64,000 nt of DNA from contig CAYFTL010000005.1 of assembly GCA_964346145.1 (NCBI GenBank), positions 1 through 64,000 of the forward strand, in the 5' to 3' direction. The notes beneath the pieces were generated by a model that saw only the letters and a list, made by a program, of their open reading frames with translations, ran no database searches and was not told the DNA's origin. The first letter of the stretch is position 1, and each line of letters opens with the position of its first letter. The stretch is from CAYFTL01 sp964346145. Lineage in GTDB: Bacteria > Bacillota > Clostridia > Christensenellales > Aristaeellaceae. A program made the translations under genes and the position numbers. Of the stretch, positions 16,664 to 25,904 are shown one piece after another.

Positions 16664-16706
16664 AAAAAATACGCGCTTGTGCATCAAAGCAAAGCGCGTA
16701 TTTTTT
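16664..16706. terminator. Bidirectional terminator
   Basis: AAAAAATACGCGCTT pairs with AAGCGCGTATTTTTT, with A and T tracts on both flanks, between two convergent genes. Confidence 0.92.
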
Positions 16707-16707
16707 A

Positions 16708-17337
16708 TCATCGTATAAAGTTTGTGCCGACGCGAGTTTCAGGGTATTCAGGGATAACTCCGGATTTTTTGCCCAGCTCAATACATTTGAGCAACCAGGC
16801 CATATTGCGACCAAGGGTGCGCATAATCTGCATGCCTTCTAGATCCTGCTGCACTTGTGCTGGGGTGTTGCCGTGTACCATCGGCCAATATTGGGATGAA
16901 ACCAGCGGCATTTGAGAAATCGTAAAATACTTATTCAGCTGTTCGATGGCTGCGGTGGATCCCGCACGCCTGCAGCTGACGACGGCCGCACCCGGCTTAT
17001 GGGCGAAGCAGCTGCCAGCGTAGAACATGCGGTTTAAAAGCGAAGTGAGGGCACCCGAAGCCGCTGCATAATACACCGGTGAACCGACCACAAGCCCATC
17101 ACATTCTTGCATAAGCGCAAGCCCGTCATTCACTGGGTCGCCGTCAAAAGTGCAACGGTTGAGGTTCTCGTCCATCCTGCATTTTCCGCAGGCAATGCAT
17201 CCCCGTATAGGTTTGCGGCCCACTTGTAGCCATTTGACTTGAATGTTGTTCTCGGTCAGTTGCTCTGCAACTTGGCTCAGTGCAGTGTACGTACAACCTT
17301 CAGGATTGGGGCTGCCGTTTATCATCAATACCTGCAT
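16708..17337 (-). CDS. Flavodoxin-fold NAD(P)H-dependent FMN reductase
   Basis: A 209-residue flavoprotein of the NADPH-dependent FMN reductase / iron-sulfur flavoprotein-like group. MLINGSP-type phosphate binding is visible at the N-terminus (MQVLMINGSPNPEGCTYTAL). GCIACGKCR near residues 46-54 carries three Cys, and GLVVGSPVYYAAASGALTSLLNR is the flavin-contact stretch. The C-terminal 60 residues are helical. The physiological substrate is unknown; quinones, metals or disulfides are possible. It lies 27 bases after the cyclophilin genes on the same strand. Confidence 0.83.
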   Translation of the reverse strand: MQVLMINGSPNPEGCTYTALSQVAEQLTENNIQVKWLQVGRKPIRGCIACGKCRMDENLNRCTFDGDPVNDGLALMQECDGLVVGSPVYYAAASGALTSLLNRMFYAGSCFAHKPGAAVVSCRRAGSTAAIEQLNKYFTISQMPLVSSQYWPMVHGNTPAQVQQDLEGMQIMRTLGRNMAWLLKCIELGKKSGVIPEYPETRVGTNFIR

Positions 17338-17364
17338 GTTTACACCCTCTTTTAAAATGTTTGT

Positions 17365-17889
17365 CTAATGACCGGCAATGGTTTTGGGTTCAAAATTGGC
17401 GCCGAAGGTTTCCACTGTAACCGTTTGGATTTTTTGTTCTTCCACAGGCCGGTCGTTGGCGCCGGTGGGCGTAGAAGCGATCGCATCGACACCCTCCAGT
17501 CCTTCAATCACCTTGCCAAACGCCGCGTATTGTCCATCCAAATGGGGTGAATCGGCATGCATGATGAAAAATTGACTGCCTGCCGAATTGGGTGACATAG
17601 ATCTGGCCATGGAGAGCACGCCCCGGGTATGTTTCAAATCGTTTTTAAAACCATTCTGGGTGAATTCGCCTTTGATGGAATAGCCGGGACCACCCATTCC
17701 GGTGCCGGTGGGATCGCCTCCCTGGATCATAAACCCAGGGATTACCCGGTGAAAAATCAGTCCATCATAAAACCCTTTTTGCACCAGAGAAACAAAGCTC
17801 GCCACCGTATTTGGCGCAATCTCGGGGTGAAGCTCGGCCTTGATTACATCGCCATTTTCCATGGTAAAAGTCACGATTGGATTGTTCAT
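17365..17889 (-). CDS. Cytoplasmic cyclophilin-type peptidyl-prolyl isomerase
   Basis: A 174-residue PPIase that catalyses cis-trans isomerisation of prolyl bonds. The cyclophilin core is complete: FHRVIPGFMIQGGDPTGTG, SMARSMSPNSAGSQFFIM and YAAFGKVIEG. No signal peptide is present. The ATG at 17889 has GGAGG 8 bases upstream, so the longer frame to 17982 is rejected. The lipoprotein paralogue ends 28 bases upstream. The two share most core residues and look like a tandem duplication in which one copy was retargeted to the cell surface. Confidence 0.93.
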   Translation of the reverse strand: MNNPIVTFTMENGDVIKAELHPEIAPNTVASFVSLVQKGFYDGLIFHRVIPGFMIQGGDPTGTGMGGPGYSIKGEFTQNGFKNDLKHTRGVLSMARSMSPNSAGSQFFIMHADSPHLDGQYAAFGKVIEGLEGVDAIASTPTGANDRPVEEQKIQTVTVETFGANFEPKTIAGH

Positions 17890-17917
17890 CTTGTCGTCCT
17901 CCATAAAATTATATTTT

Positions 17918-18577
17918 TCAAGAAAGATTGGGATCCTTTTGGATGCTGTAGCTCTTGTTCTTGGCGTCCAGCGTGTAGACATAGCCCTGGGTATCCACGG
18001 TGATGGACTTGATCATGTAGTTTAGCAGCGGACGGTCGCTAGAGTCGGTGGCGATGGAAGCGATTTTATCCACCACAGCCATGCTGGAATCGTCGGTAAC
18101 GCGCCCAAATGCGGTGTACAATCCGTCTAAAGACGGGTTGTCCGCTTGCATGATAAAAAACTGGCTGCTGGCCGAGTTGAGATCCTGGCTGCGGGCCATA
18201 GACAACACGCCGCGCTGGTGGGAAATATCATTCTCAATGCCGTTTTGGCTGAACTCGCCCATAATTTTATGTTCGGAACCGCCTGTTCCAGTATTGGTGG
18301 GATCGCCACCCTGGATCATGAAGCCGGGAATGATGCGGTGGAACATAATCTTGTTGCCGTCATAAAATCCGCTTTGAATCAGCGATACGAAATTGGTTAC
18401 GGCAAGGGGAGCTACATTAGGGTAAAGTTCCAGTGAAATCTTGTTGCCATCCTCCATTTCAATGGTAACGATGGGGCTGGGCAGCTCTTCTGTTGGCTTT
18501 TGATACTCTTTTTTCTGACAGCCGGTAGACAACAACACAAGAGAGATAATAAGGGCAAACAATAGAATTTTTTTCAT
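17918..18577 (-). CDS. Lipoprotein cyclophilin-type peptidyl-prolyl isomerase
   Basis: A 219-residue surface PPIase. The N-terminus is a lipoprotein signal, MKKILLFALIISLVLLSTGC, with the lipobox Cys at residue 20. A short linker and the cyclophilin domain (about 36-195) follow, with FHRIIPGFMIQGGDP and SSQFFIMQADNPSLDG intact. It probably helps fold exported proteins outside the membrane. The gene is paralogous to, and directly upstream of, the cytoplasmic PPIase. This pair occupies the place downstream of hemZ where many Bacillota carry other genes of the relA-hemZ cluster. Confidence 0.93.
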   Translation of the reverse strand: MKKILLFALIISLVLLSTGCQKKEYQKPTEELPSPIVTIEMEDGNKISLELYPNVAPLAVTNFVSLIQSGFYDGNKIMFHRIIPGFMIQGGDPTNTGTGGSEHKIMGEFSQNGIENDISHQRGVLSMARSQDLNSASSQFFIMQADNPSLDGLYTAFGRVTDDSSMAVVDKIASIATDSSDRPLLNYMIKSITVDTQGYVYTLDAKNKSYSIQKDPNLS

Positions 18578-18622
18578 AGTACGTAAGTCCTTTCGAATTA
18601 TATTTTAATAACTTATGTTTTA

Positions 18623-20053
18623 TCAAAGAATCAGCTTGCGTTTCCGCTCAACCATTTCATCTATGCGGGCAATGTAGTGCTCTATGTTGCGCACATTGGC
18701 TGCTCTTTCTATACGCTTTTCCCGATCGTACACCCACTTGGTAATCGCATTGGCGCCCACCGCCAAAATGGGCGTAGTTTCTTCCATAATGTCTATGTTG
18801 TAAACGCAAGCACAGTCCGGTTTGGCATAGCCAACGTTTTCCAAATTTCCGGACATGTATTTTTGTCGGTACATATAGTAGGGGGAGTAGCCGGCATACG
18901 CCAACGTCTCCCGGGCCAACTTAACCATTTTGTCGGCAGCGTCTGTAGTCGATTGCATATAGTTGTCTTCGCGAAGCTTGGAGGCCCGCTTGAGCGCCAA
19001 CGTATGCACCGTGATGCTTTCCGGGTTGAGCGCTACGGCTTTGCCTACGCTATCGGTAAAAATATCGATTGTTTCCTCCGGAAGCGCCGCAATCAAATCC
19101 ATATTGATGTGGTCAAAGCCGTTTTCCCGTGCCATTTCAAAAGCTTTTACAGTGTCCAGTGCAGTGTGTTGCCGCCCAATCAGCTGTAATGTTTCGTCGG
19201 AAAAGGTCTGCGGATTGATGCTAATCCGGTCGACGCCGTGGCTTTTAACCACTTGAAGCTTTTGTTTAGTAATTGTGTCCGGCCGCCCTGCCTCCACTGT
19301 CCACTCAATACCTCCGGGAAACTGTGTGCGCGCGCTTTCCAGCACGCGATTCAGTTGCTTTGCGCTCAGCGCGGTAGGGGTGCCGCCACCCATGTAAGCT
19401 GCGCGAAGCTTTAAGCCTTTATCGCGGACAATCTTGGCACATTGACCCATTTCATAAACCAAAGCATCCACATAAGGTTCAACCAACTTGCCGTCGCCCA
19501 GCTCTCCGGAGGAAAAAGAGCAGTATGTGCAGCGCGTAGTACAAAACGGGATGCCGATATACAAATCAAACTCGTCGGCTTCGCGGGTTATATATTTGCT
19601 TTGAAAACAAATAATCTCTAAAAGCAGCTCTGTCTTATCCTCGGCCACATCAAATTCTTTTGCGATTTGCCTTGCCGCATCATTCGGAGCATGGCCTTGT
19701 TCAAGCAGTTCGTACATAAGCCGGGTAGGACGAATGCCCGTGAGGGAGCCCCAGGGCGGATGCACGCCGCAGTATTGGACAAACGCATCATAGCAAGTGT
19801 TTTTTACCAGCCGCTTAAAGTTTCTTTTTTGAATCAATGCGGAAGCCAATTCTGCTGCTGCTTGCCGGCATACTGGCTTATGATCCTGGATGGACACTTG
19901 TTCTATCGAGAGTTGACCTTCCTGCGTGTGCTCATGTTTTACAACTAACGCTCCGGCATCGGGCGCAACCTTTACATCGCCAAGAAAAAGCCGGATGATG
20001 TCGGCTATATCTGCAAACAATTCCGGCGTATCGGTCAACAGTTGTACGCTCAT
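18623..20053 (-). CDS. hemZ: HemZ-like oxygen-independent coproporphyrinogen III oxidase family radical SAM protein
   Basis: A 476-residue radical SAM protein. Residues about 1-155 form the extra N-terminal domain typical of HemZ, with WGSLTGIRPTRL near 101. The radical SAM core follows with GIPFCTTRCTYCSF, whose Cys171, Cys175 and Cys178 bind the [4Fe-4S] cluster. MGGGTPTAL, TVEAGRPDTI and SINPQTF are family blocks. HemZ homologues are annotated as anaerobic coproporphyrinogen dehydrogenases, but direct proof of that activity is limited. The gene overlaps the MBL hydrolase by 4 bases and is the distal part of the secD-recJ-relA transcript. Confidence 0.88.
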   Translation of the reverse strand: MSVQLLTDTPELFADIADIIRLFLGDVKVAPDAGALVVKHEHTQEGQLSIEQVSIQDHKPVCRQAAAELASALIQKRNFKRLVKNTCYDAFVQYCGVHPPWGSLTGIRPTRLMYELLEQGHAPNDAARQIAKEFDVAEDKTELLLEIICFQSKYITREADEFDLYIGIPFCTTRCTYCSFSSGELGDGKLVEPYVDALVYEMGQCAKIVRDKGLKLRAAYMGGGTPTALSAKQLNRVLESARTQFPGGIEWTVEAGRPDTITKQKLQVVKSHGVDRISINPQTFSDETLQLIGRQHTALDTVKAFEMARENGFDHINMDLIAALPEETIDIFTDSVGKAVALNPESITVHTLALKRASKLREDNYMQSTTDAADKMVKLARETLAYAGYSPYYMYRQKYMSGNLENVGYAKPDCACVYNIDIMEETTPILAVGANAITKWVYDREKRIERAANVRNIEHYIARIDEMVERKRKLIL

Positions 20054-20679
20054 CGAAACGCCTCCATGGCCTCAAACATAGTTGCACCGGAACCATGGCC
20101 CGGATATACGTAGGTTTCTCCGGGCAACTTGAACAGCTTGCTTAAGGAATCACTCAGCTGCTTCATACTGCCGCCCGGCAAGTCGGTCCGTCCATAACCG
20201 CCTACAAACAAGGTGTCCCCGCTAAAAAGCAGCTGCTTATCAGGCATATAAAAACATGTACTCCCCGGAGTATGGCCGGGCGTGTGAATAATCTTAAAAA
20301 TATCACCATAAATATTGAGTTCGGATACATCATGGGCTTCAAATGTAAAATCCGGGGATAGCGGAATGTATTCACCCACGCACATTTGGGGTGAAGCTAA
20401 GTTTAATGTCAACTCCGAAAGATATGGCGCATCTTCGGGATAAATGTAAATAGCGCATTCGGTTTTTTCCTTTAGCTGCGCAGCGCAAAGCGTATGGTCA
20501 AAATGGCCATGGGTTAACAAAATATAGCCCAGCTTAATTTGGTTTTCATCAATATAGGTTGACAGCTGTTCGTAGCCGTCGCCCGGATCAATGAGAATCG
20601 CGCGTTTATCAGGCCATTCCAACAAATATGCGTTGGCTTGCAAAAGCCCAACTGGAAAAGTATGAATGGTAAAAGGCAT
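20050..20679 (-). CDS. MBL-fold metallohydrolase (glyoxalase II-like)
   Basis: A 209-residue zinc hydrolase. The metal-binding motif is LLTHGHFDHTLCA (HxHxDH). Further ligands are in HTPGHTPGSTCF, the bridging Asp in LFSGDTLF, and the last His in YPGHGSG. It may hydrolyse thioesters such as S-lactoylglutathione-like substrates, but this is not provable from sequence. It sits 4 bases after dtd and overlaps hemZ, the usual place for this gene in Clostridia. Confidence 0.9.
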   Translation of the reverse strand: MPFTIHTFPVGLLQANAYLLEWPDKRAILIDPGDGYEQLSTYIDENQIKLGYILLTHGHFDHTLCAAQLKEKTECAIYIYPEDAPYLSELTLNLASPQMCVGEYIPLSPDFTFEAHDVSELNIYGDIFKIIHTPGHTPGSTCFYMPDKQLLFSGDTLFVGGYGRTDLPGGSMKQLSDSLSKLFKLPGETYVYPGHGSGATMFEAMEAFR

Positions 20680-20683
20680 ATTG

Positions 20684-21133
20684 CTAAAAACTCCTTTTGC
20701 TGTCCAGCAGCAATGTTACTGGCCCATCGTTTACAAGCTCCACCTGCATATGGGCACGAAAGCGACCGGTTTCTACTACAATGCCCTTATGCTTCAGTCC
20801 CTGCACCAGCGCTTCAAACAAGGGCTCAGCGTGTTCGGGGCGAGCTGCATTGGTAAAGCTGGGACGCCTGCCGTGGCGCATATCGCCCTGTAAGGTAAAC
20901 TGGGAGACTAACAACATGCTGCCGCCCACATCGCCGATGGATAGGTTCATCTTTTCCTGATCGTCTTCAAAAATTCGCATTCCGTGGAGTTTTTTTACCG
21001 CGTACTCCACATCCGAATCGGTGTCGTCGTTTTCAACGCCAACCAAAACCATAACCCCTTTTTCTATCTTACCGACGATCTGACCTTCAACCGTTACTTG
21101 AGCGCGCGAAACGCGCTGAACAACACACCGCAT
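20684..21133 (-). CDS. dtd: D-aminoacyl-tRNA deacylase
   Basis: This enzyme removes D-amino acids (and glycine) wrongly attached to tRNA. The 149 residues have normal family size. Both active-site motifs are visible: LVSQFTLQGD near residue 80 and NDGPVTLLL near the C-terminus. It lies 12 bases downstream of relA, its standard neighbour in Bacillota. Confidence 0.95.
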   Translation of the reverse strand: MRCVVQRVSRAQVTVEGQIVGKIEKGVMVLVGVENDDTDSDVEYAVKKLHGMRIFEDDQEKMNLSIGDVGGSMLLVSQFTLQGDMRHGRRPSFTNAARPEHAEPLFEALVQGLKHKGIVVETGRFRAHMQVELVNDGPVTLLLDSKRSF

Positions 21134-21145
21134 ATGAACTCCTTT

Positions 21146-23404
21146 TTAAGACGAAACACGGAACACTTCTATAATATCGCTGCGTTTTTGCAGCTGAGCA
21201 ATGATCTTATCCAACTGGTTAGTGTTTTTGGTTTGAATAACCATGTTGATGGTGGTGGTTCCTTTTTTGTGGGTTCTTGCCGACAGCGCAACGATAGGCA
21301 CATTGTTTTGCGCCAGCATTACCGACAAATCACCCAGCAGTTGAACCCGGTCGTAGGCCATGATTTGAATTTCTGCATGGTAAGCAGTGCTGGTTTCGTG
21401 CTCCCAATGCACCTCGACCATGCGCTCGCTCTCTACGTTTTGCTCGCTCATGTTTGTGCAATCGCTGCGGTGTACAGATACACCGCGCCCACGGGTGATA
21501 TAACCTACGATATCATCACCGGGCAGGGGATTGCAGCATTTGGCAAACCGAACCACCATTCCGGGTTCGCCCGCAACGATGATTCCATTGGAAGAAGAGC
21601 GACTGGATTTTTTTTGGCTACTGACCTCTTTGGCCTGTTGCAGCTGCGCAGCATCCACCACTTGGGGAATTGGAACAGACTCGGGTTTGTTATGCTTTTC
21701 GTATTCTTCCACAAGCCTATGTACAACTTGGGCGGCGCTCAATCCGCCAAAACCGACCGTAACATACAAATCTTCCAAAGAGTTTATGCTGTGGCGTCGG
21801 TACAACGGTTCCATATATTCGGATTTGGTCAGCTGAGAAAGCCCGAAATTAAAGCGTTTCGCTTCTTTTTCCAGCATTTCCTTACCTTTTTGCATGTTTT
21901 CTTCTTTGAATTCGTGCTTGAACCAGGCTCGAATTTTGCTCTTGGCGCCCGAGGTTTGGACGATTTTTAACCAATCTCTGGAAGGGCCGTTAGAAGAGGA
22001 TGAGGTCAAAACTTCAATAAAGTCCCCGGTTTTTAAAGGGGTTTCCAAGGGGACGATCCGTCCATTGATCTTGGCGCCTACGCATTTGTTGCCAATTTCA
22101 GTGTGAATCCGGTAGGCGAAATCCAACGGGGTCGCACCGGTAGGCAGGGTAATGACATCGCCTTTGGGTGTAAATACAAACACTTCGTCGCTAAACAAAT
22201 CGACCTTAAGTGCATCCATGAATTCGTGGGGATCTCTGGTTTCGCCTTGCCAATCCAATATCTGTCTAAGCCAGAACAATTTGTGATCCAGCTCGTCTTC
22301 CTGTCTTCCTTCTTTGTAACGCCAGTGAGCTGCAATGCCGTATTCGGCGGTGCGATGCATTTCGTGCGTGCGTATTTGTACCTCGAAGGTCATTCCGCCG
22401 CTACCTACAACGGTTGTGTGCAGCGATTGGTACATATTGGCTTTGGGCATAGAGATATAATCTTTAAAGCGATTGGGCAATTGACGCCAAAGGGTGTGCA
22501 CGATGCCCAGCACCGCGTAGCACTCCGGCACGGTTTCTACCAGTACGCGAATAGCAATCAGGTCGTGAATTTGCTCGAAGCTCTTGTTTTGTAGCACCAT
22601 TTTACGATATATGCTATAAAAATGCTTGGGCCGGCCTTCGATATCGCAGTTGATATTGGCTTCATCCAGCTTTTTTTTCAGCGTATCAATTACATCCTGA
22701 ATGGACTTTTCGCGTTCCTGACGCTTCATACCGACCTTTTCAACCAGATCGTAATAGCCTGCAGCGTCGATGTAGCGCAGGGACAAATCTTCCATTTCCC
22801 ATTTCAGCGAATACATACCCAGGCGGTGCGCCAACGGTGCGTACACATCTAAAGTTTCCCGGGCGATTGCAGCTTGACGCGTCGGATCCTGAAACTTCAG
22901 GGTTCTCATGTTGTGCAGACGGTCGGCCAGCTTAATGAGCACCACGCGAATGTCCTTGGCCATCGAAAGAAACATTTTCCGCAAGCTTTCGGCCTGCTGC
23001 TCTTCCTTGGATGTAAAATCCAAACGGCTTAGCTTGGTTACACCGTCTACCAGCAAGGCTACATCTTGACCAAAGTGCTCTTCGATGACCTCAACGGTTA
23101 TCTCTTCAATGTCTTCCACGCAATCGTGCAGCAAACCGGCCGCAATCGTGGTGGCATCCAGCATTAGATCGGCCAGTATTTCGGCAACCCTAAACGGATG
23201 GGTAAAGTATGGTTTGCCCGATTTGCGCATTTGTCCGGCGTGTGCAGCGCACGCGAAATTATATGCACGTTCAACCAACTGCATATCGTCATTCGGATGA
23301 TAATTCTCAATTTTATCCAGCAATTCCTGCAATTGCGGATCGCGCTCTTCCTGCTGGGCATCATCATCAGCAGGCAAGGCGTTATTTTTTTTCACATCAT
23401 CCAT
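21146..23404 (-). CDS. relA: Bifunctional (p)ppGpp synthase/hydrolase (RelA/SpoT)
   Basis: A 752-residue stringent-response enzyme. Domains in order: HD hydrolase (about 45-200, with LLHDCVED placing the His-Asp pair at 93-94 and RLHNMRTL), synthetase (about 240-370, with VHTLWRQLPNRFKDYISMPK and EVQIRT), TGS (about 405-465), a helical/zinc-finger region, and a C-terminal ACT domain (about 675-752). The hydrolase and synthetase motifs both look intact, so it should both make and degrade (p)ppGpp. A region near 595-610 is Ser-Lys rich and low in complexity. The adenine phosphoribosyltransferase gene often found between recJ and relA is absent. Confidence 0.96.
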   Translation of the reverse strand: MDDVKKNNALPADDDAQQEERDPQLQELLDKIENYHPNDDMQLVERAYNFACAAHAGQMRKSGKPYFTHPFRVAEILADLMLDATTIAAGLLHDCVEDIEEITVEVIEEHFGQDVALLVDGVTKLSRLDFTSKEEQQAESLRKMFLSMAKDIRVVLIKLADRLHNMRTLKFQDPTRQAAIARETLDVYAPLAHRLGMYSLKWEMEDLSLRYIDAAGYYDLVEKVGMKRQEREKSIQDVIDTLKKKLDEANINCDIEGRPKHFYSIYRKMVLQNKSFEQIHDLIAIRVLVETVPECYAVLGIVHTLWRQLPNRFKDYISMPKANMYQSLHTTVVGSGGMTFEVQIRTHEMHRTAEYGIAAHWRYKEGRQEDELDHKLFWLRQILDWQGETRDPHEFMDALKVDLFSDEVFVFTPKGDVITLPTGATPLDFAYRIHTEIGNKCVGAKINGRIVPLETPLKTGDFIEVLTSSSSNGPSRDWLKIVQTSGAKSKIRAWFKHEFKEENMQKGKEMLEKEAKRFNFGLSQLTKSEYMEPLYRRHSINSLEDLYVTVGFGGLSAAQVVHRLVEEYEKHNKPESVPIPQVVDAAQLQQAKEVSSQKKSSRSSSNGIIVAGEPGMVVRFAKCCNPLPGDDIVGYITRGRGVSVHRSDCTNMSEQNVESERMVEVHWEHETSTAYHAEIQIMAYDRVQLLGDLSVMLAQNNVPIVALSARTHKKGTTTINMVIQTKNTNQLDKIIAQLQKRSDIIEVFRVSS

Positions 23405-23426
23405 GAAAGCTCTTCTCCTTTGTGTT

Positions 23427-25817
23427 TTAAAGCAAATGGATATCGTTCACACAGGAGCGCAAACGGTTAAACAAAGGGTTTTGTTCGGGGTCGTTTTTGT
23501 GCACCGGCAAAGGGCGTATTCTATGCGTTGCCTTGTCGTACTCGATAAGATTCATGTCGTGCAAAACCAACAACCCGCACAACCAATTGGTTTCTGAAAG
23601 GGCACTTTCTGCAGCGCATTGCTTCAGCAAATCTTGCAACTGACTGTATCTCGAAAGTGCTGAGGCGTTTTTCACAAAATATTTATACTGTTCGCGCAGC
23701 TGATCCACGTTCGGAATGTCTGCCTGCGTCATCCAAGCGTCGGAACCGCCGGTATAGAGAAGCTGCACGGGATTGTCACAACCGAAGTCCACGGTGAACT
23801 TATCCGGAGGATCGATAAGCACGATGTTTTTGTAGCTTGCCTCCATTTTACCACACGGGCAAACACATAGCGCATTAAAGGCTCTGGGATCCTTTGGAAA
23901 CTCGTTGACGAAAACGTCCAAATCTTGTTTTCCTTCATTCTTTAGCTGCTCTAGCAAAAAGTTTATTCCCTGGACGGAGTAGATTATTATAAGGTTGCCT
24001 TGAGGACCTATGGACAATCTTTCCAGGAGGGAGGAAAAATTAATTATATCATAGTTTTTCAATTCTTTACATCTATAATTATTATAAAACAGTTCTGTTA
24101 AATATATATGCTTTATGTTAGGAAAACGCTCACAGATGGCCTCTGCTTGTTCCGGCAACCCAGGTGGAACAAGTACCTTGATTTCGCATTCGGCGTTGGA
24201 GTGGTTTTGCCAAGTGTTAATCTTTGCGCTGTATAAAATTTGCGAGCTCGTCCCTTTAACCTGCAAAGCAAGCTTGCCACCGCCAAACATGACGCCCGAA
24301 CAGTAATGCTCGCCTTGTTCCAGCGTCATCCTCAGATGGTCACCATTTTTTCCCACTGCCGCTGCAGCCGTAATTTTGGCCATAGTTGCAAAAAGCGGGG
24401 AAGGGTTTCCAAAGCCGGTGGGTTGCAATTGATTGAGCTTGTGTACAAACTCCTGGGTAACCTGTTCTAGAGAAAGGACCACATCGTATTCATCGGTCGG
24501 AATATAAAGATTTGGCGCGGCATGTTGGCGCAAATATAGGTTCATTCGCTTAATAAACTCATTAAGATGCTGGCAGGGTATGGTTAGTCCGGCGGCTTGT
24601 TTGTGGCCCCCAAAGCGCAAAAATAAATCAGAACAGCTGCTGAGGGCCCGATGGATATCGATTCCCGGAATGCTTCTGCAAGAGCCCACATAGGTGTCGT
24701 TTTGTCGGCTAAAAATAACGGTAGGAAAATGGTATCGCTCCACCAGTTTGGAAGCCGCCAAGCCGATTATGCCTGGATTCCAATTCTCTCCCCACAAAAT
24801 TATGATTCTGCTTTCGATAAAATCAAAATCGTCCAGCTGTTTGTGCGCTTCCGCAATGATCTGCTCTTCTTCCTGTTTTCGAAGTGTATTTTCGCCGTCC
24901 AACTCTTGGGCCAAACTGCCGGCAATGGCGGCATTATCGGTAACCAACATTTCCAGGCCTCGGGCAGCATCGCCTAAGCGTCCGGCGGCGTTCAATCTGG
25001 GTGCCAATTGAAACGCAATGTTGCCTGCGCTGATCGCCCGTCCGGCAAGGTTGCTGGCCTGTATCAAGGCGGCAACACCAACTCTGGGCACCGTATTTAT
25101 TTGCTCAAGGCCCAAACGCACGATTACGCGGTTTTCACCGGTCAACGGTACCAAATCGGCTACGGTAGCCAGCGCTGCTAAATCCAAATATCGGCTGGCC
25201 GATTCGATTCCGCTCAAAGCACATACCAATTTAAATGCGGTACCCGCTCCGCAAAGGGTAGGGAAAGGATAATTGTTAAGCAGAGGATTGACTACCGGAC
25301 AATCGGGCAACTCATCAGGCGGCTGATGATGATCAGTTACGATCACACTCATTCCCAGCGCCTTTGCAAGGCGCACTTCTTCCAAAGATGTAATGCCGCA
25401 ATCTACCGTAATCAGCAACTCGGAGCGCTCTGCGATGGCTTGAACAGCCTCTCGGTTTAAGCCATAGCCCTCGTTGTGGCGAGAGGGAATGTAATGCTGG
25501 GCCTGAACACCCATGCTCTGCAAATGCATAACCAACAAGGCGGATGCGCAAACCCCGTCCACATCGTAATCACCGTATACCGTCACCCGCCAACCCTGTT
25601 TGCGTGCAGCTTCGATTGTTTCGACAGCAGAGTGCATATCGCTGAGCAAAAATGGATCGTGCAAATGTTCGAGGGCGGGGTTTAAAAAATCCTGTGCACT
25701 TTTTAAGGTGTTGATTCCTCTTAACACGAGCAACTCGCACAGCTTTTTGGGATATGCGCGCAGCATATCATGTGGTATATTCACTTTGTCTGGGTTGCGC
25801 TGTTTAATTTGGTGCAC
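23427..25817 (-). CDS. recJ: Single-stranded-DNA-specific exonuclease RecJ
   Basis: A 5'-3' single-strand exonuclease for recombination and mismatch repair, about 796 residues. The DHH catalytic motifs are present: TVYGDYDVDGVCASALL, then TVDCGIT and VIVTDHHQ. The DHHA1 motif appears as FGGHKQAAGLTI. The C-terminal 250 residues form the extra domain common in Bacillota RecJ. The GTG at 25817 is chosen because GGAGG lies 7 bases before it; the upstream ATG at 25877 has no RBS. It lies between secF and relA in the conserved order. The long C-terminal part varies between species. Confidence 0.94.
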   Translation of the reverse strand: MHQIKQRNPDKVNIPHDMLRAYPKKLCELLVLRGINTLKSAQDFLNPALEHLHDPFLLSDMHSAVETIEAARKQGWRVTVYGDYDVDGVCASALLVMHLQSMGVQAQHYIPSRHNEGYGLNREAVQAIAERSELLITVDCGITSLEEVRLAKALGMSVIVTDHHQPPDELPDCPVVNPLLNNYPFPTLCGAGTAFKLVCALSGIESASRYLDLAALATVADLVPLTGENRVIVRLGLEQINTVPRVGVAALIQASNLAGRAISAGNIAFQLAPRLNAAGRLGDAARGLEMLVTDNAAIAGSLAQELDGENTLRKQEEEQIIAEAHKQLDDFDFIESRIIILWGENWNPGIIGLAASKLVERYHFPTVIFSRQNDTYVGSCRSIPGIDIHRALSSCSDLFLRFGGHKQAAGLTIPCQHLNEFIKRMNLYLRQHAAPNLYIPTDEYDVVLSLEQVTQEFVHKLNQLQPTGFGNPSPLFATMAKITAAAAVGKNGDHLRMTLEQGEHYCSGVMFGGGKLALQVKGTSSQILYSAKINTWQNHSNAECEIKVLVPPGLPEQAEAICERFPNIKHIYLTELFYNNYRCKELKNYDIINFSSLLERLSIGPQGNLIIIYSVQGINFLLEQLKNEGKQDLDVFVNEFPKDPRAFNALCVCPCGKMEASYKNIVLIDPPDKFTVDFGCDNPVQLLYTGGSDAWMTQADIPNVDQLREQYKYFVKNASALSRYSQLQDLLKQCAAESALSETNWLCGLLVLHDMNLIEYDKATHRIRPLPVHKNDPEQNPLFNRLRSCVNDIHLL

Positions 25818-25904
25818 AGACAAACCTCCGTATAAAAATCTATTGTTAATGATATGGAAAAAGAGCCTTGCCGCCAAAGGCCAAGGCTCTTGATACAGGC
25901 CGCG

